NCBI RefSeq assembly: GCF_025464955.1
Contig: NZ_JAODNM010000151.1
Location: 1 to 32,140, forward strand
Length of the DNA stretch: 32,140 bases
Reading direction: 5' to 3'
Source of the DNA: Amycolatopsis sp.
GTDB lineage: Bacteria > Actinomycetota > Actinomycetes > Mycobacteriales > Pseudonocardiaceae
Shown here: positions 1 to 8,144 of the stretch, piece after piece
How the letters are laid out: each line of letters opens with the position of its first letter
Numbering within the stretch: position 1 is the first letter of the stretch
Notes under the pieces: generated by a model
The model's input: the letters and a program-made list of their open reading frames with translations, nothing else
Databases searched by the model: none
Told to the model about the DNA's origin: nothing
Position numbers and translations under genes: made by a program

Positions 1-12
1 AAAACCCACCCC

Positions 13-65
13 AGGGCTCGTGAGTGCCGCGACCGGATCATCCGGCCGCGACACTGACGAGCCCT
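13..65. terminator. Long near-perfect hairpin at left edge, possible terminator
   Basis: A 53-base dyad is centred on base 39. The outer arms AGGGCTCGT (13-21) and ACGAGCCCT (57-65) pair perfectly. Inside them AGTG pairs with CACT, CGCG with CGCG, and CCGGAT with ATCCGG, with only three mismatched positions. Read on the minus strand the hairpin is followed by GGGGTGGGTTTT; on the plus strand no T-run follows. It may terminate a gene lying left of the window. That role is inferred; the dyad is seen directly. Confidence 0.5.
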
Positions 66-675
66 GACTGCGTTCGGCACAACAGCAACTCGCCGTCGAG
101 TTGCGCACGCGCCGCAGCACTACTGAATCGGGGGTCCCCCGAGACGAATGGTAGCGGGCGCGGCGAGCCGCAGCAGCCTCAGTGGTCACGTCGGCACCGG
201 TGGTACCACGGCGTGACGGGAGTGGCGCTCGGATCCGTACCGCGTGCCCGTCGTCGCCCCGGTCCTTGCTTCGGTAGACGTGACCTCGACACCACGAGCC
301 CCGACAGAGCCCCGACCGCATCCCCGCCAAGACCGCAACTCGCCGCAGACTTGCGAAAGCCGTCCTACTCCGGCCGCGAGGCGACGAAGACGAAGTCACG
401 ACCGGGGCGGTCGAGCTGCACCTGCCCCGTGGAGTACCGGTGAGTCGGTTCACCGCACTCAAAGTGGCCTTGAGGGGCCTTGTGCTGAGCGATCGGTGAA
501 CATACCCACGCAGATACGGCCAAAAGCAGGTAAAACCAGGCTAAATGGTTGTAGACCAATATGGCTCTGAATACACTGTGCTTCAGTGCAGGGTCCTTGC
601 CTCTTGGCGCCGATTTTGCTTTCGTGTCCGCGTTTTGCTGGTAGACCATGGCCATTGGAGGACGGGAGGGCTGTC
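66..675. other. Gene-free upstream region of the first LAL gene
   Basis: I see no credible coding sequence: the open frames here are arginine/proline-rich with no family resemblance. It contains a perfect small hairpin, GCAACTCG-CCGT-CGAGTTGC (85-104); its left half GCAACTCGCCG recurs at about 332. From about 500 the base composition becomes more AT-rich, as expected of a promoter region. GTAGACCA occurs at 551-558 and again at 641-648, and CACTG-N5-CAGTG lies at 574-588. No clear -10/-35 pair could be assigned. Confidence 0.5.
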
Positions 676-3396
676 GTGTCGAGGGATCACACGGAAGCCG
701 GTCCGGGCCTGGTCGGACGCTCGGCGGAACTGGCGGTGCTCGCCGCCTCGTTCGCTGCCGCGCGTGCGGGTTCCGCGCAGCTGATCATCGTGCGCGGTCC
801 CTCGGGGATCGGGAAAACCGCCTTGCTGGGCCGAATCGGCGACGAGGGAACCATTCTGCGCACCTCCGGTGACCGAGCCGCCTATGCGACGGTTCGGAGT
901 CTGCTGGGGCTTGATCCTGCCCATGTGTTGCCCGACGACGACTATCAGGCGTTGCAGGAGCTCTACCGCCTCGCGCTCGACCTCATCGACGAAGCACCGC
1001 TCGTGCTGGTGCTGGACAACGCCGACTCCTGCGACGACAAGTCCTTGCGCTGGTTCGAATTCCTGCTGCGCCGGGGTGCTGATCTGCCGCTACTGGTGGT
1101 ACTGGCCGAGTGCGCGGACGGTCCCGTCCCGTACGACCGGCGGCTGGCCGCGGTGGCCGCCGCGGGCCGCGCGAACGTCATCGAGCCGGGTCCGCTCGGC
1201 CAGGCCGACGTCGCAGACCTGATCAGGCGCGAGCTGCACCGCTCACCTGCACCCGGTTTCACCCTGGCCTGTGTCAAGGCCGCCGAAGGCAATCCACGGT
1301 TTCTGCTCCGGCTGCTCGACGCGGTCCGGGAGCAAGGCGTGCGATCGGACGAGGCCGGCGCGGCCCGAGTCGCCGAACTCGGCGGTGCTCTGGTCCGTGT
1401 GGCGGTACGGGAACGACTGGCACGGTGGCCCGAACCACTGCGGCGGGTCGCGTGCGCGGCGGCGGTACTCAAGGCTTTCGACGCGGATCTGGTGTCGAGT
1501 CTGGCGGTCATGCCGATCCCGGCTGTCGCGGCCGCTTTCGACCTGCTCAAGGGATATGCCGTTCCCGGAGGCGGTGACGAAGACCGTCAGCTCGACGTCC
1601 TCTCGACCGTGCTCGATGAACTCGCCGCGGTCGAGCGCGCCGACCTGACGCTGCGTGCGGCGCGCATCCTCAACGACGCGGGGGCGCAGCCCTGGCGCGT
1701 CGCGGACCAACTCCTCGCACTGGATGCGCCGTTGGACGAGCCGTGGATGCGCGGGGCGCTCGCGCAGGCGGCCGGCATCGGCTTGATCACACGGCTGCCC
1801 GTCGCGCTGCGCTGCCTGGCCCGGCTGGTCGAGGACGACCCGGAGGACCTGGACGCGCGGATCGACCTCGCGGCGGCGCTGGTCGAGGTCGATCCCTGGC
1901 GGGCGGCGCCACTGCTGGAAGAATCCCTGCCGCTGGTGGGGGACCCGCAAACCCGGGCGGTGGTGGCCGAGCTGCTCGGGGCGATCTCGCTGACCGTGCC
2001 GGGTGTCCAGCCGCCCTTGGTCGTTCTCTCGGAAGCCTTGGCCGCAGTGGGGAGCGGTGGCGACGGAGCGGAGACGGCGGACGACTTCGAGATCCGCGTG
2101 CGGTTGGAGGCGCTGGTACGGCTGCGGCGCCCCGGCTCGCCCGCCGTCCTCCGCGAGCGCCCCCCCGACCTGCCCGGTGACACCCCCGCCGAGCGCCAGG
2201 CGCTGGCGGCGCAGGCCCTGCTCACCACGATGCGGGGGACCTCCGCGACCGTTGCGGCCGATTTCGCGCGTCGCGCGTTGAGCGGCCCGCAGCCGAGGAC
2301 GGGCTGGACGGCTTCGGCCGCGTCGGCCGTACTGTTCCTCGCCGACGAGTTCGACGAGGCGATCGTCGGGGTCGGCAAGGCGATCATCGGCGGCGCGAAG
2401 CGCAACGCACCGTGGACCGAGCTGCTCGCGTTGAGCACGAAGGCCTGGATCCTGGCCAGCGCGGGGGAGATCACCGAGGCCGCGATCGACATCACCGACG
2501 CCGTCGAGATCGCTGCCAAGGCGCCGTGGGGAGCGCAGACGACGGTGCACCGGTCGACCTACGCGCTGGTGCTGTTCAACCAGGGCGAGGTCGACCGGGC
2601 GGCAACCGTGCTCGACGAGGCCGACGCGATCCCACGCCTCGGTCTTGCGCTGGACGACCACTACTTCCTCTTGGCGAAATCGGCGGTGGCATGGTTCCGG
2701 CAGGACCTGGAAGCCGCACTCGCCTACGCCCTGCGCTGCGGCGAACTCCTCGACGAAGCCGGGATCAGCAACCCGGTGTTCGCCCCGTGGTGGTTGCACG
2801 CGGCCAGCCTCTTGGCCAGGATGGGGCGTGCGAGCGAGGCCGGCGAGCTGGTCGAACGGGGCGAAGAGATGGCGGGTCGCTGGGGCACCGCGCGGGCGTC
2901 CGGGCTCGTCCTGATGGCCAAGGGGACGATCACCCGCGGTCCGGGCGCACTCGAGGTACTGACCGAAGCCACCGAGCTGCTGGCCGGCACTTCGGCGAAA
3001 TCCGATCACGCGCGGGCCGAAGCGCTGCTGGGAATGGCGTTGCTCCGCGCGGATGACGCGGTGGCGGCCAGGGAACATCTCCGCCGGTCGGTCGACCTTT
3101 CGGTCCGGCACGGCGGCTGGGCGTCGGCGACGACCGCCAGGGACCTGCTCGTCGCCGCCGGCGGCCGGATGTCGCAGGTCACCGGCGACCGGGTCGACCT
3201 GCTCACCGGGCGCGAGCAGAAAGTGGCCGGGATCGCCGCGCGCGGGGCCAGCAACTCCGAGATCGCCGACGCGCTGTCGGTCACCCTGCGCACCGTGGAG
3301 GTTCATCTGACCAGCGTGTACCGGAAACTCGGCGTGGTGAACCGAGCGGACCTGGCTCCGTTGTTCGAGCCTGACAAAGCCTCGGCGAAGGGCTGA
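676..3396 (+). CDS. LAL-family (large ATP-binding LuxR) transcriptional regulator, copy 1
   Basis: Large cytoplasmic STAND-type regulator of about 906 residues. The N-terminal NTPase has a canonical Walker A, GPSGIGKT (about residues 41-48), and a degenerate Walker B, LVLVLDNADSCDD, with Asn at the usual second Asp. A long helical, alanine/leucine-rich middle follows, as in MalT-like sensors. The C-terminal LuxR helix-turn-helix spans about residues 842-900 (SNSEIADALSVTLRTVEVHL). I chose the GTG at 676 because a purine-rich Shine-Dalgarno, GGAGGACGGGAGGG, lies just upstream at 657-670; an in-frame ATG at 586 has no such site. The stop is 6 bases before the next LAL gene, so the two are probably co-transcribed. 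The target genes and inducer cannot be read from sequence. Family assignment is firm. Confidence 0.93.
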   Translation: MSRDHTEAGPGLVGRSAELAVLAASFAAARAGSAQLIIVRGPSGIGKTALLGRIGDEGTILRTSGDRAAYATVRSLLGLDPAHVLPDDDYQALQELYRLALDLIDEAPLVLVLDNADSCDDKSLRWFEFLLRRGADLPLLVVLAECADGPVPYDRRLAAVAAAGRANVIEPGPLGQADVADLIRRELHRSPAPGFTLACVKAAEGNPRFLLRLLDAVREQGVRSDEAGAARVAELGGALVRVAVRERLARWPEPLRRVACAAAVLKAFDADLVSSLAVMPIPAVAAAFDLLKGYAVPGGGDEDRQLDVLSTVLDELAAVERADLTLRAARILNDAGAQPWRVADQLLALDAPLDEPWMRGALAQAAGIGLITRLPVALRCLARLVEDDPEDLDARIDLAAALVEVDPWRAAPLLEESLPLVGDPQTRAVVAELLGAISLTVPGVQPPLVVLSEALAAVGSGGDGAETADDFEIRVRLEALVRLRRPGSPAVLRERPPDLPGDTPAERQALAAQALLTTMRGTSATVAADFARRALSGPQPRTGWTASAASAVLFLADEFDEAIVGVGKAIIGGAKRNAPWTELLALSTKAWILASAGEITEAAIDITDAVEIAAKAPWGAQTTVHRSTYALVLFNQGEVDRAATVLDEADAIPRLGLALDDHYFLLAKSAVAWFRQDLEAALAYALRCGELLDEAGISNPVFAPWWLHAASLLARMGRASEAGELVERGEEMAGRWGTARASGLVLMAKGTITRGPGALEVLTEATELLAGTSAKSDHARAEALLGMALLRADDAVAAREHLRRSVDLSVRHGGWASATTARDLLVAAGGRMSQVTGDRVDLLTGREQKVAGIAARGASNSEIADALSVTLRTVEVHLTSVYRKLGVVNRADLAPLFEPDKASAKG

Positions 3397-3402
3397 CCGG
3401 CC

Positions 3403-6123
3403 ATGTTGGAACGCGAATCCGAGCTGGCCGTGTTGAGCCGCGCGTTCGACGAGGTGGTGGCCGGTTATGGCTCGATCGTCCTGATCAACGGGCCGCGAGG
3501 CTCCGGAAAGACGGCGCTGCTGGACGAACTCGCCGGCATGGCGGTGGCTTCACCGGGAACCCGGGTGCTGCGGGCCGCGGGTGCCGAGTCGGAACGCGGC
3601 TTCCCGTTCGGGATCGTGCGCCAGCTCTTCGGAGCACGGCTGCCCGGCCGGGACGAGGACATCGAGCTGGGTTCGCTGCTGGAAGCCCTCGACAACGACC
3701 ACGTCACGTTACTGCTGATCGACGACCTGTGCCGGAGCGACGTCGAATCCGTGGAGCTGCTCGGCAGGCTGTGCAAACGCTTGGACGGACTGCGGGTGGT
3801 ATTCGCCGGAGCCGTCGGGGCCCACGGGCACAATTCGGGGCAGGCGCTCCGGCGCGGACTCACGGCCGCGACCCACGACGTGCGCGCGGCAAACCTCTCG
3901 GTGGCCGGCACCGCGTTGTTCGTGACCAGATGGCTCCGGGAAAAGTGCGACACCGAGTTCGCGGCCGCGTGCCAGCAGACCACCGACGGGAACCCCGAGC
4001 TGTTGACCATGCTGATGGGCGGCCTCGCCTCGGCGGGGGTTCGGCCGAGGGTGGCCAACGTCGACCGGGTCCTGCCGCTGAGCGGGGAGCTGCTGCTCGC
4101 GCCGCGCCTGGCCCGGCTCGAGGACGCCGGAGACGCGGCGCGCGAACTGGCCGGGGCGATGGTCGTGCTCGGCGACCAGGTCGAGCCGGCGCTGCTCGGC
4201 AGGCTTACCGGGCTCGACCCCGTCGAGGTCGAGGAAACGTTGGTGACGCTGGAAAGTCTGGGTGTGGTGGTGGTCGGGAAGCCGCCGCGGTTCGTGTGTC
4301 CGAGGATCGGGAAGGCCGTCGAGAGCTCCTTGTCCACCGAGCGGCACGACAGGCTGCATCGCGCGGCGGCCCGCGCGCTGCATGCTGCTGGGTCCTCCGC
4401 CGAGGTCGCTGCCGAACACGTGCGGGCCATGGCGGGGGAGCTGGACCGGTGGGAGGTCGACGTGCTGCGCCAGGGGGCGGCGATGAGCCTGCGGCGCGGC
4501 AGCCCGACGGACGCCGTGCGGTACCTGCGCCGCGCGCTGCTCACGGTGTCCGACAACGACCCCGAGCGGGCCGGACTGCTCGTCGGGCTGGCGGTCGCGG
4601 AGCGCGGTTTCGACTCGGCGTCGTCGGTCCGGCATCTGTGCCAGGCCATGCCGTTGCTGGGCACGCTCGGCGAACGGGCGGCAGCTGCGGTGCTTATCTC
4701 GCCGGCGACGATCCGGGCCAGCCCGCCGGTCGCGCGGGTCGTCGCCGAGGTCGCGGCCGAGCTCGGCGATCCGGCGCGGGCCGGCGGCCCGACCCGGGAA
4801 ACCGCGGTGCGGCTTGCCGCGCGCCTGTGCTACGCCCGGTTGGAGAGCCCACGGGAGGTGTCCGTCACGACCGGGCAGCTGCTGGGGCACGGCCGGGACC
4901 TGCCGCTGTCGACGGGCGCGGAGCGTGAACACGCCGTTGTGCTCCTTCGCGCCGGGATGGTCACCGGAGCGCTGCCCGCCGCCGAAGTGTCCTGGCTGGG
5001 ACACCGGATCCTCGAGCGGGAACCGGCGTCCTTCACTCACGTCTACACGGCGCTGACGTGGTTGGTGCCCATCCTGGTCGCGACGGATTCGACCGCGGAC
5101 GTCGCCGGCTGGCTCGACATCGCGCTGACGCAGGCGCAGCGGCAGAAGGCGGTGGCCGCCGAGTCGCTGATCCACGCCGAGCGGGCACTGATCTTCCTGG
5201 CCACCGGACAGCCGGCCCAAGCGCAGGCGAGCGCCGACTGGGCGGCCGAGCTGGCCGACGTCGACTGGGGGGAGACCTCCGGGCCGTCGATGATCGCACA
5301 GGCGTCCGTCGCGATCGCGACCGGCGACACGGCGCTGGGGGAACGGGTGCTCGCGGCCCGGCAGTACGACCGGACGGAACCCTGCGGCGGCGCGATCCTG
5401 CGGATGCTGCGGGGTTTCCTGGCCACCGCGCACGGCGACCTGGAAGCCAGTCTGGACCACTTCGCCGGTTGCGGGCGGCAGCTGGAGCGCATCGGCTGGA
5501 ACAACCCCGCGCTGTACGGCTGGCGGGCCGGGGCAGCGATGACCCAGTACCGGCTGGGCCGAAATTCGGAGGCGACCGCGCTGGCCGAGGAACACCATGC
5601 CCTCGCCGAAGCGTGGGGAGCGCCGTCGACGGTGGGCCGTGCGCTCCGGGTGTGGGGGATCGTCACCCGCGGCAGCCGGAGCATCGGGCTGCTCCGCGAG
5701 TCGGTCGAGGTCCTCGGCCGGTCGGCGGACCGGCTCGAGCTAGCCAAGGCGCTGGTCACCCTGGGGCGGCGGCTCGTCGAAACCGGTGAACCGGACGGGC
5801 CGAAACACCTTTGGCAGGGCCAGGAACTGGCCAAGGCCTGCGGGGCGACCTGGCTGATCGAGGACGTGGCGGCACCCGTGAGCGGACCGGTGTCCGGTTT
5901 CGCGACCGGCGGGCGGGCGGCGTTGACCCCCGCCGAGAACACCGTCGCGGGGATGGCGCTGCGCAGCCTGACCAACTCGGAGATCGCGGAGAAGCTCGGT
6001 GTGTCCCGGCGCGCGGTCGAGAAGCACCTGACGAACTCGTACCGGAAACTCGGCGTCGACGGCCGGGCCGGACTGGTCGATTCCCTCGGCTCCGCCCAAG
6101 ACGGACCCAGGTCACCGGGGTAG
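3403..6123 (+). CDS. LAL-family LuxR regulator, copy 2
   Basis: Second tandem LAL regulator, also about 906 residues. The sequence starts MLERESELAVL, the usual LAL N-terminus, with Walker A GPRGSGKT at residues 30-37 and Walker B LLLIDDLCRSD. The middle is helical repeat-like, and the C-terminal LuxR HTH (about 840-895) contains LTNSEIAEKLGVSRRAVEKHL. The ATG at 3403 follows GAAGGGC (3387-3393), which overlaps the stop of copy 1, so translation may be coupled. Codon 103 (3709-3711), just before the Walker B aspartates, is TTA, a rare leucine codon here and a possible bldA-type control point. Its end lies 26 bases from the convergent deoR stop. Known LAL proteins activate sugar or antibiotic genes; the target here is unknown. 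Confidence 0.93.
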   Translation: MLERESELAVLSRAFDEVVAGYGSIVLINGPRGSGKTALLDELAGMAVASPGTRVLRAAGAESERGFPFGIVRQLFGARLPGRDEDIELGSLLEALDNDHVTLLLIDDLCRSDVESVELLGRLCKRLDGLRVVFAGAVGAHGHNSGQALRRGLTAATHDVRAANLSVAGTALFVTRWLREKCDTEFAAACQQTTDGNPELLTMLMGGLASAGVRPRVANVDRVLPLSGELLLAPRLARLEDAGDAARELAGAMVVLGDQVEPALLGRLTGLDPVEVEETLVTLESLGVVVVGKPPRFVCPRIGKAVESSLSTERHDRLHRAAARALHAAGSSAEVAAEHVRAMAGELDRWEVDVLRQGAAMSLRRGSPTDAVRYLRRALLTVSDNDPERAGLLVGLAVAERGFDSASSVRHLCQAMPLLGTLGERAAAAVLISPATIRASPPVARVVAEVAAELGDPARAGGPTRETAVRLAARLCYARLESPREVSVTTGQLLGHGRDLPLSTGAEREHAVVLLRAGMVTGALPAAEVSWLGHRILEREPASFTHVYTALTWLVPILVATDSTADVAGWLDIALTQAQRQKAVAAESLIHAERALIFLATGQPAQAQASADWAAELADVDWGETSGPSMIAQASVAIATGDTALGERVLAARQYDRTEPCGGAILRMLRGFLATAHGDLEASLDHFAGCGRQLERIGWNNPALYGWRAGAAMTQYRLGRNSEATALAEEHHALAEAWGAPSTVGRALRVWGIVTRGSRSIGLLRESVEVLGRSADRLELAKALVTLGRRLVETGEPDGPKHLWQGQELAKACGATWLIEDVAAPVSGPVSGFATGGRAALTPAENTVAGMALRSLTNSEIAEKLGVSRRAVEKHLTNSYRKLGVDGRAGLVDSLGSAQDGPRSPG
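3709..3711 (+). other. TTA leucine codon in LAL copy 2
   Basis: In-frame TTA (codon 103 from the ATG at 3403). In streptomycetes such codons need the bldA tRNA; whether that applies in this organism is inference. Confidence 0.75.
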
Positions 6124-6149
6124 GTGGGAGGACGCCCGATGCTCGGCGC

Positions 6150-6911
6150 TCAGGCGGTGATGACGGTGGGGCCGGCGGCGGCGATTTCGGCGGCGACCGC
6201 GGAGTCGATGCCGGCGTCGGTGATGAACGTGTCGATGTCGCTGAGGTTCGCGAATCGGGCGAAGTGGTCGTTGCCTACCTTCGTGTGGTCCGCCAGGAGC
6301 ACGGTACGTCGTGCGCTGGCGATCGCGGCTCGCTTGACCATCGCTTCGGCAGAGTCGGGGGTGGTCAGGCCGCGGTCGGCGGACACGCCGTTGGACGCGA
6401 TGAAGGCGACCTCGACGAAGGTGTCTTGAAGGGCTTGCAGGGCCCACGCGTCGACCGAGGCCAGGGTGCGGCTGCGTAGCCGACCGCCGACGAGCATGAC
6501 GGTCAGGTTGGGGCGCGTGGTCAGCGTCAGCGCGATGCTGACGGAGTGGGTGACCACCGTGAGCTCGCGGTCGGCGGGCAGGATCTCGGCCAGTCGCGCG
6601 GTGGTCGTCCCGGCGTCGAGCAGGATCGTGCCCTCGTCGGGAAGTTCCGCCACCGCGGCTTTGGCGATGCGTTCCTTCTCCGCGGTCATCACGCCTTCAC
6701 GAGCGGCGAGCGCCGGTTCGAAGCCGAGCCGTTCCACCGGGATCGCCCCGCCGTGGACTCGCCGGAGCACGCCGTGGCGCTCGAGGACGGTGAGGTCGCG
6801 GCGGATGGTTTCGGTGGTGACGGTGAACTCGTCCGCCAGCGCTGTCACGTCGACCCGGCCCTTGGCACGGGCGCGTTCGAGGATGATCTGCTGTCGTTCT
6901 TCGGCGTACAT
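6150..6911 (-). CDS. DeoR-family sugar-phosphate-responsive repressor, copy 1
   Basis: A 253-residue DeoR/GlpR-type regulator. The winged HTH occupies about residues 1-55 (DEFTVTTETIRRDL, then HGVLRRVHGGAIP). The C-terminal effector domain has ILLDAGTTTARLA and VMLVGGRLR, the usual sugar-phosphate-binding (ISOCOT-fold) motifs, and ADHTKVGNDHFARF near the end. I chose the ATG at 6911 (MYAEERQQ) because the paralogue at 17657 starts at the same residue and AGAGGTGG lies just upstream; a GTG at 6920 is possible. It is divergent from a 1-phosphofructokinase gene, the arrangement of FruR-like regulators, so fructose-1-phosphate or a similar ester is the likely inducer (inference). By eye about four in five residues match the second copy. 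Confidence 0.93.
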   Translation of the reverse strand: MYAEERQQIILERARAKGRVDVTALADEFTVTTETIRRDLTVLERHGVLRRVHGGAIPVERLGFEPALAAREGVMTAEKERIAKAAVAELPDEGTILLDAGTTTARLAEILPADRELTVVTHSVSIALTLTTRPNLTVMLVGGRLRSRTLASVDAWALQALQDTFVEVAFIASNGVSADRGLTTPDSAEAMVKRAAIASARRTVLLADHTKVGNDHFARFANLSDIDTFITDAGIDSAVAAEIAAAGPTVITA

Positions 6912-6943
6912 CTCCACCACCTCTGGCCCCTTCAGTTAGGCGA

Positions 6944-6978
6944 GATGTGAGTTTATGTGGTTTCTTGCCTGAACGCAA
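6944..6978 (-). promoter_or_regulatory. deoR copy 1 promoter with overlapping operator
   Basis: On the minus strand TTGCGT (6973-6978) and TAAACT (6950-6955) sit 17 bases apart, about 40 bases before the deoR start. The motif GATGTGAGTTTATGTGG (6944-6960) overlaps the -10 and carries two ATGTG repeats 10 bases apart (6945, 6955). The same layout, with the same 17-base spacer, precedes deoR copy 2. This fits an autoregulatory DeoR operator; the conservation is seen, the binding is inferred. Confidence 0.6.
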
Positions 6979-7091
6979 CGTTGCCGTGGGCGGCGACACC
7001 GCGCAGAGGCAACCGTTTCCACCTCGTCTCGGCTGAAAATCGCCCGAACACGCAGCCCAGGTGTGGGAAAAAGAGTCAAGTACCTAAAAAG

Positions 7092-7115
7092 CAACGTGAA
7101 CCCATGCAAAATCAC
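7092..7115 (+). promoter_or_regulatory. Conserved motif upstream of fruK copy 1, probable operator
   Basis: A 24-base block starting CAACGTGAAC and ending GCAAAATCAC. It matches the block at 17819-17842 upstream of fruK copy 2 at 22 of 24 positions, although the surrounding DNA is largely different. It lies 90 bases before the fruK start. TACAAT (7117-7122) just downstream could be a -10. A binding site for the adjacent DeoR proteins is the likely role. Confidence 0.55.
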
Positions 7116-7205
7116 GTACAATACCGTAGAAACCCAAGCTCAAACCGTTGCTGCGCTGAGAGACTGACTGCTGAGGGACCTAAGACGTCCCGACCGGGGG
7201 TTGAA

Positions 7206-8144
7206 GTGATCGTCACCGTGACCGCGAACCCCAGCCTGGACCGGACCCTGGAAGTGGCCGGGCTGCTGAGGGGGCAGGTGCACCGCATCTCGGCCGTCCA
7301 CGTCCAGCCCGGCGGCAAAGGGGTCAACGTCGCCAGGGCACTGGTGTCCAACGGTATTCCGGCGCGCGCGATCATCCCGGCGGGCGGGGTCGAGGGCCAG
7401 CAGCTCATCGCCCTGCTCACCGACTACGACATCGACGTCCGCCAGGTTCCGTCCGCCGGACCCGTGCGCATCAACGTCAGCGTGGTGGAGCCCGACGCGA
7501 CGGTCACCAAACTTAACGAACCCGGCGCGGCGCTCAGTGAGACCGAGGTCGGGGACCTGCTCGACGTGATCCTCGGCAACGTCGCTGACGCCTCGTGGGT
7601 GGTGCTCGCCGGCAGCCTCCCGCCCGGCATCGACTCCGGGTTCTACGCCGAAGTGATCCGGAGCCTCGCCGGCCGCGGCGTCCGGGTCGCGGTGGACACG
7701 AGCGGTCCCGCCTTGCGTGCGGCCGTCGCAGCCGGGCCCGCGCTGATCAAACCGAACGTCGAGGAGCTGGAAGAGGTCGTCGGCCGGAAGCTCCCCACGG
7801 TCGCCGACATCGGCGAGGCGGCGCGGGAACTCCGCGATCTCGGCGTGGGGACGGTGCTGGCCAGCCTCGGCGGGGACGGCGCGCTCCTGGTCGACGCCGA
7901 CGGCATGTGGCACGCCGAATCGCCCGCTGTCGTCCGCAGTACGGTCGGCGCGGGTGACGCGACGCTCGCCGGTTTCCTCGCGGCCGGGGCACACGGGGTG
8001 TCCGCCCTGCGCCAGGGAGTTGCCTGGGGCGCGGCCGCGGTGTCGCTGCCGGGGAGCACGATGCCCCGCCCCGGCGACATCCGTCCGGAGGCAGTCCGCG
8101 TCCGCGCCAGGGTCGACGGCGGGCGGCTCCTGCAGGCCGGTTGA
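7206..8144 (+). CDS. fruK: 1-phosphofructokinase (PfkB family), copy 1
   Basis: A 312-residue PfkB-family kinase, the usual length for FruK. The N-terminus VIVTVTANPSLDRT is typical of 1-phosphofructokinases. PGGKGVNVARAL is the substrate-loop motif, and the C-terminal ATP/anion-hole motif is TVGAGDATLAGF, with Asp251 as the predicted catalytic base. The expected reaction is ATP-dependent conversion of fructose-1-phosphate to fructose-1,6-bisphosphate; a tagatose-6-phosphate kinase is an alternative within the family. I chose the GTG at 7206 by alignment with copy 2 (17952). A longer open frame runs back into the intergenic region and is not supported. It stands without any transporter gene, unlike copy 2. 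Its TGA directly abuts the convergent LAL stop. Confidence 0.9.
   Translation: MIVTVTANPSLDRTLEVAGLLRGQVHRISAVHVQPGGKGVNVARALVSNGIPARAIIPAGGVEGQQLIALLTDYDIDVRQVPSAGPVRINVSVVEPDATVTKLNEPGAALSETEVGDLLDVILGNVADASWVVLAGSLPPGIDSGFYAEVIRSLAGRGVRVAVDTSGPALRAAVAAGPALIKPNVEELEEVVGRKLPTVADIGEAARELRDLGVGTVLASLGGDGALLVDADGMWHAESPAVVRSTVGAGDATLAGFLAAGAHGVSALRQGVAWGAAAVSLPGSTMPRPGDIRPEAVRVRARVDGGRLLQAG

Noticed and set aside
24..570. Short open frames at the left edge
   Set aside because: No ribosome-binding sites, Arg/Pro-rich, no resemblance to known families.
1243..3306. Long minus-strand open frame opposite LAL copy 1
   Set aside because: Arg/Gly/His-rich product with no motifs; a typical GC-rich shadow of the real gene on the other strand.
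3709..5598. Long minus-strand open frame opposite LAL copy 2
   Set aside because: No domains, biased composition, and the plus-strand gene is certain.
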